Positions 1-6,889 of a DNA stretch of 14,959 nucleotides are shown here, one piece after another. How positions within the stretch are numbered: the first letter of the stretch is position 1; every line of letters starts with the position of its first letter. The position numbers and the translations under genes were made by a program. Source of the stretch: Nitrosotalea sp. (lineage in GTDB: Archaea > Halobacteriota > Syntropharchaeia > Alkanophagales > Methanospirareceae); the NCBI GenBank assembly GCA_020725315.1, contig DYFG01000024.1:1-14959 (forward strand), in the 5' to 3' direction. The notes beneath the pieces are model-generated. The model was not told where the DNA came from. It searched no databases and was given only the letters and a program-made list of their open reading frames with translations.

Positions 1-1326
1 GCTTTTGCATCACTCCTGAAAGAGAGGAAGAAGAGATTAGAGGAATGCACACCACTTTTTGAGGCAAAGTATGCGGAGAAACGGAAGCAGTTAGCGGAAT
101 TGTTAGCACCTGAGATCCGAGAGATAGAGATAGGGATAGGTGCACGAGCGGGGAAGATAGGCGGCGAAGAAGTTATGCACCGGCACGAACTCACGTTCTT
201 TAACCGAACAGTGCTTGCTTATGACGTATGGGATACTATGGGAGAGGGTGAATTGAGAGAGCGGGTAAGAAGGATAACTAATTGGCGAAAATTTTACATT
301 GGCGAATTTTTGACCCTGGATGCCATTGCGGTCCGTTCTGTATCGGGTGATGCACGAACGTTTGCCGAATATGTGAAGGATGTGGCAGAAGGAACTGATT
401 TACCACTTGTGCTCTGTTCATTCGATGCAAAAGTACTGGAAGAAGGTTTAAAGGAGGTTTCGGATAGAAATCCGTTGATCTATGCTGCGGACAAAACCAA
501 CTGGAAAGAGGTTCTGAGACTTGTAAAGCGCTATAACGTCCCGGTTACGTTGTTTTCGCCAGACCTCGATATGCTCAGCAGTCTCGCTTTGACCTTCTCA
601 TCGGCTGATGTAGAGGATATCATATTGGATCCAGGGACCTATCCAACGGGGGAAGGACTTGCCAATTCATTTTCACGATTTATAAGGATAAAGCGTGCGG
701 GAATGTTAGAAGGGAATAAAGTACTCGCCTATCCGTTGATGTCTGTGCCTCTGACCGCATGGATGATACACGACGATGCGTTGGAGGCTTCTTACTGGGA
801 GGCGGTTATCGCAAATGTGTTCATCATAAAATACGCAGATATCATGATTTTGCACTCGATAGAACCATACTCGTTGATAGCAGAGCGAACGCTGGTAGCA
901 AATATATACACGGACCCGAGACGCCCGGTCAGTGTGGAGCCGGGATTGAGAGAGATCGGAGCTCCAACGGAGCGATCACCACTTTTTCTTACTACTAACT
1001 TCGCTTTAACCTATTATACGGTGGAGAGCGATATCAGCGCGAACAAGATAGATTCCTATCTGCTGGTAGTGGATACCGATGGGATCGGAGTAGAAGCATC
1101 AGTTGCGGGCGGGCAGCTCAACGTAGAATTGATAAAAGAGACGCTGGAATCGTATGAAGCGGAAAAGAAGGTGAAGCACAAGACATTAGTGATTCCTGGT
1201 CTTGCCGCGAGACTCTCGGGCGAGACTGAAGATGCTACTGGCTGGACTGTGCTCGTCGGTCCACGGGACAGCGGACGGATTCCAGACTGGATGAATACGA
1301 ATTGGCCACCTAAAACCAGTTTTTGA
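1..1326 (+). CDS. cdhE: Acetyl-CoA decarbonylase/synthase gamma subunit (corrinoid Fe-S protein large subunit), 5' truncated
   Basis: The frame is open from base 1, so this is the C-terminal 441 residues of a gene that starts outside the window. The family protein carries a cobalamin and a 4Fe-4S cluster and passes methyl groups between a methyl-pterin carrier and the acetyl-CoA synthase of the CODH/ACS complex in the cytoplasm. Visible here is the TIM-barrel methyl-accepting part, recognised from stretches typical of CdhE/AcsC: ECTPLFEAKYAEKRKQL near the left edge, HRHELTFFNRTVLAYDVWD, the NPLIYAADKTNW segment and the C-terminal corrinoid-binding region with LVIPGLAARLSGE. The N-terminal cysteine cluster domain lies upstream of the window. 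The next gene follows after 9 bases on the same strand, suggesting one transcript. Family assignment is by recognition of conserved stretches, not by alignment. Confidence 0.92.
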   Translation, partial: AFASLLKERKKRLEECTPLFEAKYAEKRKQLAELLAPEIREIEIGIGARAGKIGGEEVMHRHELTFFNRTVLAYDVWDTMGEGELRERVRRITNWRKFYIGEFLTLDAIAVRSVSGDARTFAEYVKDVAEGTDLPLVLCSFDAKVLEEGLKEVSDRNPLIYAADKTNWKEVLRLVKRYNVPVTLFSPDLDMLSSLALTFSSADVEDIILDPGTYPTGEGLANSFSRFIRIKRAGMLEGNKVLAYPLMSVPLTAWMIHDDALEASYWEAVIANVFIIKYADIMILHSIEPYSLIAERTLVANIYTDPRRPVSVEPGLREIGAPTERSPLFLTTNFALTYYTVESDISANKIDSYLLVVDTDGIGVEASVAGGQLNVELIKETLESYEAEKKVKHKTLVIPGLAARLSGETEDATGWTVLVGPRDSGRIPDWMNTNWPPKTSF

Positions 1327-1335
1327 GCACTAACT

Positions 1336-1884
1336 ATGACCTGGGCGGTATGGATAACCGGCTTACCGGGAAGTGGTAAGACCGTAATAGCAGAGAAAGT
1401 GAGCGAGATCCTGGAAGAACAGGGCGTCGGTGAAGTGAAGGTGCTTGAACTTGACGAGATACGTAAATTTATTACGCCAGCGCCATCCTATTCGGACGAG
1501 GAGAGAGAGATTGTATACGCCTCGCTGGTGTACATGGCGAAACTCCTGGTGGAGAGTGGCAAACCGGTCATCATAGATGCTACGGCAAATCGAAGGAGAT
1601 ACAGGGACAGAGCGCGAGAGACCATACCGAATTTCGCTGAGGTGTATGTGAAGTGCTCTTTATGCCTGTGCATGGAACGAGAGCGGGACAGGAAAGCGGA
1701 ACATGCTCCTCCTGGCATCTATGAGAAAGCGACGGTGAAAGGAGCGACGGTGCCGGGCGTGAATGTGCCGTATGAAGAGCCAGTGAATCCTGAGGTCGTG
1801 GTGGATAGCGAAGAGATGGGTATAGAAGAGTGTGCGAAGAAAGTAGCGGAGTTTATACTGCGGTGGTATGAAAAGGCAGATTGA
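1336..1884 (+). CDS. cysC: Adenylylsulfate kinase-like P-loop kinase
   Basis: A 182-residue protein related to APS kinase, which phosphorylates adenylylsulfate with ATP to give PAPS. It has a Walker A motif, GLPGSGKT at residues 9-16, a LDEIRKF segment where CysC has its substrate-binding LDGDNVR stretch, and a C-terminal block (PPGIYEKATVKG, then VPYEEPVNPEVVVDS) matching the family's GLYKKA and DPYEAPENPEIVLDT region. It therefore looks full-length and intact. The segment CSLCLC at about residues 107-112 is richer in cysteine than usual. The ATG lies 9 bases after the cdhE stop. The pairing with cdhE is not explained by known pathways: no sulfurylase or PAPS-using gene is visible. It may act on another substrate, as many archaeal CysC-like kinases are uncharacterised. 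Its stop lies 5 bases from the convergent uS8 stop. Confidence 0.82.
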   Translation: MTWAVWITGLPGSGKTVIAEKVSEILEEQGVGEVKVLELDEIRKFITPAPSYSDEEREIVYASLVYMAKLLVESGKPVIIDATANRRRYRDRARETIPNFAEVYVKCSLCLCMERERDRKAEHAPPGIYEKATVKGATVPGVNVPYEEPVNPEVVVDSEEMGIEECAKKVAEFILRWYEKAD

Positions 1885-1889
1885 AAGAG

Positions 1890-2282
1890 TTAATACACAA
1901 AAGCGAGCAGTTGGCCGCCGATACCACTCTCAATTGCTTTCTCATGCGAGATCACACCTTTCGATGTCGTGACTATAAGCATACCAAAATCTCGTGCGGG
2001 CAGAAGTCTCTCCTCCCATTTCTCATATTCTTTCACACGGACGTAAAACCTCGGCTTTATCGCATTGCAATCGTTTATTTTACCGCAGAGCTTCACCTTG
2101 AAGAGACCTGCTTTTCCATCTTCAACAAATTCAAATTCGGCTATATAGCCGCCTTCTTTCAGTACACTCAGCACGTTACCTATCAGTTTCGAGGCTGGTT
2201 TGAGCGTACACTCCATCTTCCCTACTCTCTCTGTATTCTTAATGTGCGAAAGAGCATCTGCAAGCGGGTCGTTTAGCGACAT
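1890..2282 (-). CDS. rps8: Small ribosomal subunit protein uS8
   Basis: A 130-residue protein that binds 16S rRNA in the small subunit. The N-terminus MSLNDPLADALSHIKNTE and the C-terminus TTSKGVISHEKAIESGIGGQLLAFVY are characteristic of archaeal uS8, and the length is the family norm. The start is supported by a GGAG Shine-Dalgarno about 7 bases before the ATG on the minus strand. It follows the small membrane-protein gene at 2295-2489 by 12 bases, and uS14 lies further upstream. In most archaea uS14 and uS8 are adjacent within the spc operon between uL5 and uL6. Here neither flank is present: downstream lies a convergent kinase gene only 5 bases away. Confidence 0.95.
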   Translation of the reverse strand: MSLNDPLADALSHIKNTERVGKMECTLKPASKLIGNVLSVLKEGGYIAEFEFVEDGKAGLFKVKLCGKINDCNAIKPRFYVRVKEYEKWEERLLPARDFGMLIVTTSKGVISHEKAIESGIGGQLLAFVY

Positions 2283-2294
2283 TTTCTTCTCCTC

Positions 2295-2489
2295 TTATCT
2301 CATCACAATTAGCGTAGTCAAAATAGAAACAGAGCCAATGATTATGCTTATATAAACGACTCTTTCCATCCATAGCCGATTGATTAACTTTTGCCTTTCT
2401 TCATCTCTTGCTCTTTGCTCTTGAATTTCTTTTTTTAATTTATGCATACCCTCCATATATTCCTCTCTCGTGACATACTCCGGCGGCAT
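2295..2489 (-). CDS. Small single-helix membrane protein between uS14 and uS8
   Basis: A 64-residue protein I do not recognise. Residues 1-40 are strongly charged and look coiled-coil forming (EEYMEGMHKLKKEIQEQRA and a following DEERQK stretch). Residues about 44-62 (VVYISIIIGSVSILTTLIV) form one hydrophobic helix, so the likely form is a tail-anchored protein with a cytoplasmic coiled coil. The ATG is preceded by AGGAAG on the minus strand, and a TATA-like box lies about 26 bases upstream of it. It lies between two ribosomal protein genes that are normally neighbours, and is likely cotranscribed with uS8 (12-base gap). No function can be assigned. Confidence 0.7.
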   Translation of the reverse strand: MPPEYVTREEYMEGMHKLKKEIQEQRARDEERQKLINRLWMERVVYISIIIGSVSILTTLIVMR

Positions 2490-2509
2490 CTTACTTCCTA
2501 TTTTTATTT

Positions 2510-2521
2510 GGTATATAAAGA
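2510..2521 (-). promoter_or_regulatory. TATA-like box for the small membrane protein/uS8 unit
   Basis: On the minus strand the sequence CTTTATATACC is centred near 2515, about 26 bases from the ATG at 2489. This is the usual archaeal TATA-to-start distance, so transcription could begin at or beside the start codon. It would let the membrane protein and uS8 be expressed apart from uS14. Inferred from spacing only. Confidence 0.4.
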
Positions 2522-2544
2522 CTTTATTGTCAACTCTTCTTTTG

Positions 2545-2570
2545 GTAAAGCTTTTCTTTAAGAAAAGGTT
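2545..2570. repeat. Hairpin immediately after the uS14 stop, similar to the AAAGTTTGACC palindrome
   Basis: A perfect 7-bp inverted repeat, CTTTTCT (2551-2557) and AGAAAAG (2561-2567) with loop TTA, extended by AAA/TTT after one mismatch. Read on the minus strand it contains AAAGAAAAGCTTTACCA, close to AAAGAAAAGTTTGACCA of the palindrome after the tRNA at 8378-8394. It may be a diverged copy of that repeat or a terminator/attenuator between uS14 and the next gene. The first reading is less certain. Confidence 0.4.
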
Positions 2571-2726
2571 TTAGTTATACTTCTTAAATCCTATCTCTGC
2601 TGCTATCTCCCTAAAGCACTGTCTGCAGAGATAAATTCCATATCTACGTACCAGACCCCTCCTTCTGCCACATCGTCTGCACGTGTTTGCACCTCTCCCA
2701 AATCGCTTAGTCCGCTCTTTTGCCAT
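2571..2726 (-). CDS. rps14: Small ribosomal subunit protein uS14 (zinc-binding form)
   Basis: A short gene of 51 codons plus stop. The translation starts MAKERTKRFGRGANTCRRCG and ends GFKKYN. It has the two CxxC pairs, CRRC and CRQC, of the zinc-binding archaeal and eukaryotic uS14, and the length is typical. The ATG at 2726-2724 is preceded on the minus strand by a purine-rich leader (GAGGAGTGAAGTGAGGTAAG). In archaea it normally lies directly before uS8. Here a membrane-protein gene and a hairpin intervene. Upstream lies a short promoter region shared with the divergent cooC, with no uL5 gene. Confidence 0.95.
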   Translation of the reverse strand: MAKERTKRFGRGANTCRRCGRRRGLVRRYGIYLCRQCFREIAAEIGFKKYN

Positions 2727-2747
2727 CTTACCTCACTTCACTCCTCC

Positions 2748-2846
2748 TCACCTACAAACAATAAAATATTTTGCCAAAGTTACCATATGACCCGTTATCT
2801 CCTCTTCACCTTCCCTTTTTCTTAGCTTATCCAGCCCCATGCTCAC
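2748..2846 (-). CDS. Possible 32-residue micro-ORF upstream of uS14
   Basis: A minus-strand frame opens at GTG (2846) or ATG (2840) and stops at TGA 2750-2748, just before the uS14 leader. The peptide, MGLDKLRKREGEEEITGHMV and ten more residues ending FIVCR, is charged and then hydrophobic. A GGGGG run lies 6-7 bases upstream of the GTG. The frame is closed by a stop 12 codons before the GTG, so it is not the tail of a longer intact gene. It could be a leader peptide, a gene remnant or chance. I do not recognise it. Confidence 0.2.
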   Translation of the reverse strand: MSMGLDKLRKREGEEEITGHMVTLAKYFIVCR

Positions 2847-2996
2847 GTATTGCCCCCGATCTTTACTCTGACTATCAAATTAACGACTTCTTATTTTTGT
2901 TTATTATAATGGAATGGATAAAGAATATTTAATATTGTTCATCTCTTCAACGTTCACCCTTTGTTAAAGTCATCACAGCTTCTTGAGATGATACTT

Positions 2997-3010
2997 ACAT
3001 ATATATTTAT
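2997..3010 (+). promoter_or_regulatory. TATA-like box for cooC
   Basis: The AT-rich stretch is centred near 3003. Adding the usual 26 bases puts the transcription start close to 3029, which is an in-frame GTG inside the cooC frame. This favours a leaderless message starting at 3029 over translation from the GTG at 3014. Confidence 0.35.
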
Positions 3011-3013
3011 TAC

Positions 3014-3805
3014 GTGGTTGTCGAGAAGGTGAAAAGAGGGAGAAGAAAAGTAGCAGTTGCGGGAAAAGGTGGTGTGGGTAAAACCACCATTGCAGGCACA
3101 CTTGCTCGACTCTTTGCGAGGGATGGGCAGGGCGTCATCGCGGTGGATGCGGACCCTGCAATGAACTTGAAATTTGCACTGGGCATAGAAGAGAACCCTC
3201 CGCCTATATCTGAACTTAAGGAGATCATTTTTGAACGGACCGGCGCGTATACCGGGACCGGCATCTACAAATTAAATCCCAAAGTGGATGATATAATCAC
3301 GAGGTATGGGGCAAAGGGGCCGGATGGTGTAACGTTGCTGGTAATGGGGACGATAGAGAAAGGAGGAACTGGATGTACCTGCCCAGAAAATGCGTTCCTT
3401 CGCTCCTTGCTGCGGCACGTGTTATTCGAGGAACATACCGTTATAATGGACATGGAAGCAGGGATAGAGCATTTAGGGAGAGGAACAGCGAGAGGAGTTG
3501 ATATCATGCTTGCCGTGGTAGAGCCCGGGATGAGATCGGTAGAGGCCGTAGGTAGAATAAAGAAGCTCGGTGAGGATATCGGAATAAAGAACATTGTGGC
3601 AGTGATAAACAAAGTTACGGATTTAGAGGTGGTAGAAAGGATAGAAACTAAATTAGAAGAGATGGATATACCGCTGCTGGACCTTATTCCCTATGAACAA
3701 GCACTGATAAAGGCTGATATGGAGTGTAAAGCTCCGTTAGATATCGGGGGAGAAGTAGTCGAACATATAAAGGTGATTAAAGAGAAAATTCTGTCATATT
3801 CCTAA
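3014..3805 (+). CDS. cooC: CooC-type nickel-insertion ATPase for CO dehydrogenase
   Basis: A 263-residue ATPase of the SIMIBI (MinD/ParA-like) class. It has a deviant Walker A, GKGGVGKTT at residues 18-26, VDADP near residue 45, and the DMEAGIEHLGRGTARGVD segment of CooC/CooC1. The CTC motif at residues 121-123 matches the CxC pair that binds metal at the CooC dimer interface. CooC couples ATP hydrolysis to nickel insertion into the C-cluster of CO dehydrogenase, so it serves the same complex as CdhE at 1-1326. The longest frame begins at GTG 3014. A second GTG at 3029 puts the P-loop nearer the N-terminus, as in most family members, and fits the TATA spacing better. The stop overlaps the convergent grpE stop by 4 bases. 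Confidence 0.9.
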   Translation: MVVEKVKRGRRKVAVAGKGGVGKTTIAGTLARLFARDGQGVIAVDADPAMNLKFALGIEENPPPISELKEIIFERTGAYTGTGIYKLNPKVDDIITRYGAKGPDGVTLLVMGTIEKGGTGCTCPENAFLRSLLRHVLFEEHTVIMDMEAGIEHLGRGTARGVDIMLAVVEPGMRSVEAVGRIKKLGEDIGIKNIVAVINKVTDLEVVERIETKLEEMDIPLLDLIPYEQALIKADMECKAPLDIGGEVVEHIKVIKEKILSYS

Positions 3806-4407
3806 GATTCTCCGTTTGAGTTCTCTTGAGTTATGGCGGGCTGAGGTGCTTCCTTCTTTTTCTTTGAGACCTCGACCTTTGCTGTTCGTATCACTTTTGG
3901 GCCTAACATATACCCCTTTTCGAGTTCTTCCAAAACGGTATCCTCAGGAAGGTCCTCATCAATAGCCGTCATAGTAACTTCATGTTTATAGGGATCAAAC
4001 TTCTCTCCAACTGCTTTGATCGGCTTTAAACCCTCTTTCTCAAGCAGAGCCATCAGATCTTTATATAGTAACTCAATTCCTTTAACAAAGGATGCTATCT
4101 CACCACCCTGTCTCGCCGACGCAAGAGCAGTCTCAAGACTGTCGATGATTGGCAATAAATTCTTTATTAACTCTTCAGTTGCGCACGTCTCATACATTTT
4201 CCTCTCACGAGCCGCCATCTTTTTATAGTTCTCAAAGTCCGCCTGGAGGTACTTCAGCCGAGATAAATACTCATCTGCCAATGTGGTCTTCTCTTCCAAT
4301 TCCTTCTTCAATCTCCCTAATTCAGTACTTGTAACCTCTACCTGTACCTCTTCAAGTTCCGTTTCTTCGTCCCTTTGTTCCTCTTCCTGCTTCTTAACCT
4401 CTCTCAA
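3802..4407 (-). CDS. grpE: GrpE, nucleotide exchange factor of DnaK
   Basis: A 201-residue protein with the GrpE layout. A charged, low-complexity N-terminus is followed by a long coiled coil (about residues 25-75, including DEYLSRLKYLQADFENYKK), then the four-helix region with LLPIIDSLETAL, then the beta domain with GEKFDPYKHEVTMTAID and EELEKGYMLGPKVIRTAKV. It releases ADP from DnaK (Hsp70). The start is TTG at 4407-4405, supported by GGGAGGA about 7 bases upstream on the minus strand. dnaK and dnaJ are not in the window. Only some archaea have this system, which is thought to have come from bacteria. The stop overlaps that of the convergent cooC. Confidence 0.95.
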   Translation of the reverse strand: MREVKKQEEEQRDEETELEEVQVEVTSTELGRLKKELEEKTTLADEYLSRLKYLQADFENYKKMAARERKMYETCATEELIKNLLPIIDSLETALASARQGGEIASFVKGIELLYKDLMALLEKEGLKPIKAVGEKFDPYKHEVTMTAIDEDLPEDTVLEELEKGYMLGPKVIRTAKVEVSKKKKEAPQPAITQENSNGES

Positions 4408-4494
4408 ATTCGGGTCCTCCCGATAAACACGTTTTTAGTATGCGTTCGGTGATTAAAACTTTGTGTAATTCTGATAATTCTGCGTTCATCCTTT

Positions 4495-4512
4495 CTGTCC
4501 ATGCATGGATAG
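4495..4512. promoter_or_regulatory. Near-perfect 18-bp palindrome between grpE and the alcohol dehydrogenase
   Basis: The core TCCATGCATGGA (4498-4509) is a perfect 12-bp palindrome. The arms extend to CT/AG with one mismatched pair. It sits in the 175-base divergent promoter region, upstream of both probable promoters, so it could be a dimeric regulator's operator. No second copy was noticed in the window. Confidence 0.3.
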
Positions 4513-4550
4513 CGGTAAAAAAAATCCCGAAAATGCGCGGAGCGAAGATG

Positions 4551-4560
4551 AGTTATATAC
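4551..4560 (+). promoter_or_regulatory. TATA-like box for the alcohol dehydrogenase unit
   Basis: AGTTATATAC is centred near 4556, which places the transcription start near 4582. That leaves a leader of about 11 bases containing an AGGTGAT Shine-Dalgarno (4582-4588) before the ATG at 4593. Confidence 0.5.
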
Positions 4561-4592
4561 CTTCTTAGTAATTTCATAATTAGGTGATAAAA

Positions 4593-5747
4593 ATGGGGGT
4601 ATATGAAGTTCTGTTACCAAAACGAGTGGTTTTTGGTGAGCGGGTAGAGGAGCAGATCGGGGCAGAAGCGAAGGGATTGGGTGCAAAAAAAGCGCTCATT
4701 GTTAGCGATGAGACAATTAAAAGAACAGGCTTGCTCGAGAAGGTGGGAACTCCTTTGAGAGAGGTAGTAGAAGTGGCTATTTTTGATAGAGTGGAGTCAG
4801 AGCCGACTTTAAAAGCTGCGGAAGCAGTCGCTATGGCTGCAAGAGCAGCGAAATATGACCTGGTTGTTGGTCTTGGAGGAGGAAGCGTGTTGGATATGGC
4901 AAAGGTTGCCTCTGCGGCAGTTGCGAACCCGGGGCAGGTTGTAAGCGATTTTTTGGGGGCAAACAAGATTGCGAATCCGAGCGTGCCGAAGATGTTAATC
5001 CCGACAACTGCTGGGACGGGTGCGGAAGCTACACCATATGCGCTGATCATTGTTGAGGGGAAGAAAAAGGCGATAGCAAGCTCTTATAATCTCGCAGACG
5101 TTGTTTTAATCTCGCCATCGTTCACGGCATCAATGCCACCAGAAGTGACCGCTTCCACAGGCATGGACGCATTGAGCCATGCAGTAGAAGCGGCTCTCTC
5201 ACTTGGTGCGAACCCGCTGACCGATTCGTTCGCATTAGAGGCGATAAGGAAGATTGCGGATAATTTAGAGGAGGCATTTGCGCATGGCGATAATCTCGAT
5301 GCACGGTTAAAGATGTCGATAGCCGCGATGCTGGCAGGTATGGCATTTGGAAATGCAGGTGTTATCGTAGGTCATGCCGCAGCGCATACCATTGGAGCGA
5401 GATATACCATCTCACATGCGAAAGCGTCCGCACTTGCTTTACCCTATGTAATGGAGTATAACGCACCTGCGGCTGAGGAGAAGTTGGCGAAGGTAGCACG
5501 AGAACTGGGCGAGGATATATCAGGGTTGTCGGATGAAGAAGCAGCTTCTAAAGCTATTGCACGTGTTAAGAAGATGCTCGAAGCATTAAAACTGCCAACA
5601 AGGCTTGCTGATTTAGATGTGCCAGAAAAGGACTTGCCTGATTTGGCTGATGCGATTATGAAGGAGAAAGGATACCTGGCACGGAATCCTCGTAAAGTCG
5701 AGCATGGAGATGCAGTAAAAATGGTCGAGCGGATGTGGTCGGGGTAA
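4593..5747 (+). CDS. Iron-containing (group III) alcohol dehydrogenase
   Basis: A 384-residue NAD(P)-dependent dehydrogenase of the Fe-ADH family. The nucleotide-binding GGGSVLDMAK motif is at residues 95-104 and IPTTAGTGAEAT at 136-147. The four metal ligands of the family are all visible at the spacing seen in FucO: D192 and H196 in GMDALSHAVEA, H261 in GHAAAH and H275 in ISHAKA. The catalytic site therefore looks intact. The substrate cannot be read from sequence: primary alcohols, diols and semialdehydes are all known for the family. I chose ATG 4593 over GTG 4584 because AGGTGAT, which overlaps the GTG, is a suitably spaced Shine-Dalgarno for the ATG, and MGVYEVLLP is a typical N-terminus. 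The SppA gene starts 2 bases after its stop. Confidence 0.9.
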   Translation: MGVYEVLLPKRVVFGERVEEQIGAEAKGLGAKKALIVSDETIKRTGLLEKVGTPLREVVEVAIFDRVESEPTLKAAEAVAMAARAAKYDLVVGLGGGSVLDMAKVASAAVANPGQVVSDFLGANKIANPSVPKMLIPTTAGTGAEATPYALIIVEGKKKAIASSYNLADVVLISPSFTASMPPEVTASTGMDALSHAVEAALSLGANPLTDSFALEAIRKIADNLEEAFAHGDNLDARLKMSIAAMLAGMAFGNAGVIVGHAAAHTIGARYTISHAKASALALPYVMEYNAPAAEEKLAKVARELGEDISGLSDEEAASKAIARVKKMLEALKLPTRLADLDVPEKDLPDLADAIMKEKGYLARNPRKVEHGDAVKMVERMWSG

Positions 5748-5749
5748 GC

Positions 5750-6568
5750 ATGCGAATAGAAAAGAGCGGGAGGATAATCATCGTTGCGGTAGTAGTAGCC
5801 GTGATACTCGTGGGAGCATTTTCCGCGTTATTCTTTTTGACCGGTGAGAGGTGGCATGTTCCACGAAACAAGATAGCCATAATAGTGGTTGAAGGGGTGA
5901 TAACAGAGGCTCACGAGGGAGGAGCAAATCCGGAGACAATCAGAAAACTTCTGAGCCGGGCTGAGGAAGAGGAGGGAATAAAAGCGGTCGTGCTCAGGAT
6001 AAACAGCGGAGGAGGAGATGCAGGCGCATCATGGGATATGTATAGGGCGGTGAAGAGGGTGAATAAACCGGTTGTTGCATCCATAGGGAATATCGGTGCT
6101 TCTGGAGCATATTTGGTTGCGGTTGCAGCGGATGAGATTGTAGCTACGCCTATGTCGGTGGTTGGAGGTATAGGGGCTTCAGTAGAGTTCCCTTTTGATG
6201 TTCCAATAAATGCGTCAGAAGAAGCTGAAAAGATATCTTCCCTGCCTTCCGGCGAGTTAAAGGACATGTTTGCCGATTACCGGCTCAATGAGAGTGAACG
6301 AGGTTATTTGAAGGAGAGATTAGAGAACGTGCTTGAAGTATTCTTGAATTGCGTTACGGAGAAGAGGAATATAAGCGATGAGAATAGAGCGATAATAGCG
6401 AAAGGAGGCTGGTTCACCGGCGAGGAGGGATTACGTATGGGACTCGTAGATAAAATAGGGAACCTGGACGATGCAATAGAGGAGGCAGCTAAACTTGCAA
6501 ATATCTCCGTGGAAGATACCAGGGTTGTAACTTTAAGAATAGAAGATTCAAAGGTAATAGAGTCGTGA
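5750..6568 (+). CDS. sppA: SppA-type membrane serine protease (signal peptide peptidase)
   Basis: A 272-residue S49-family protease with one N-terminal membrane helix (about residues 9-31) and an outward-facing catalytic domain. The nucleophile is S118 in NIGASGAYLVAVAADEI and the general base is K171 in SGELKDM. The 53-residue separation matches the Ser-Lys dyad of archaeal SppA. The GGG of INSGGGDAGAS (residues 85-95) is the oxyanion segment. This is the single-domain archaeal form. It cleaves signal peptides or membrane-protein fragments after secretion. The ATG at 5750 lies 2 bases after the alcohol dehydrogenase stop, with GGGG upstream in that gene. An in-frame GTG at 5735 is less likely, because the ATG start leaves a short positively charged tail before the helix. 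Confidence 0.9.
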   Translation: MRIEKSGRIIIVAVVVAVILVGAFSALFFLTGERWHVPRNKIAIIVVEGVITEAHEGGANPETIRKLLSRAEEEEGIKAVVLRINSGGGDAGASWDMYRAVKRVNKPVVASIGNIGASGAYLVAVAADEIVATPMSVVGGIGASVEFPFDVPINASEEAEKISSLPSGELKDMFADYRLNESERGYLKERLENVLEVFLNCVTEKRNISDENRAIIAKGGWFTGEEGLRMGLVDKIGNLDDAIEEAAKLANISVEDTRVVTLRIEDSKVIES

Positions 6569-6596
6569 ACTAAGAGAAGTTCAGTAGTTAAAGCAG

Positions 6597-6887
6597 ATGG
6601 GGAACGAGAAGAAGGAGAGGGATAAAAAAAGGGAAGAATACGAGGAGGGATTAAAAAAGACACTAATACCTTCTCTATTTGGTATCCTTGCGGGAGTTAT
6701 ATCCGCTCTCGTGGTGAATAATCCTACATCAGAAGATGGGTTGCTTATCGTAATCCTCATGATCATGGTGCAGAAATTTGTCTATCCCTTTGTACATACA
6801 AACCTGACCGGGGCGAAGGATTGGATTTACATCTCTTTTATGACCTTTTTCTGCTGGGCTATCACCTACACCTTGCTGCTGAATTAA
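6597..6887 (+). CDS. Archaeal EMC6-like small membrane protein
   Basis: A 96-residue protein with a lysine/glutamate-rich N-terminus (residues 1-22) and three hydrophobic helices at about 23-41, 48-66 and 76-95. The conserved pattern (IPSLFGILAGVIS, ILMIMVQKFVYP, AKDWIYISFMTFFCWAITYTLLLN) matches what I know as the archaeal EMC6-like family, related to a subunit of the eukaryotic ER membrane protein complex. A role in membrane-protein insertion is inferred from that relationship and not shown here. It follows sppA by 28 bases, consistent with cotranscription of two envelope genes. There is no strong Shine-Dalgarno. Its stop is 2 bases from that of the convergent ruvC. Confidence 0.75.
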   Translation: MGNEKKERDKKREEYEEGLKKTLIPSLFGILAGVISALVVNNPTSEDGLLIVILMIMVQKFVYPFVHTNLTGAKDWIYISFMTFFCWAITYTLLLN

Positions 6888-6889
6888 CT

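Larger units (their letters stand above)
2727..3013. promoter_or_regulatory. Divergent intergenic region between uS14 and cooC
   Basis: This 287-base AT-rich gap holds the micro-ORF at 2748-2846 and promoter-like sequence for both directions. On the minus strand ATTATAATAA (2910-2901) could drive uS14. On the plus strand ACATATATATTTAT (2997-3010) lies before cooC. No tRNA, repeat array or longer coding frame was seen. Confidence 0.4.

Noticed and set aside
1881..2276. A 131-codon plus-strand open frame.
   Set aside because: It is exactly antisense to the well-conserved uS8 gene and has no family features.
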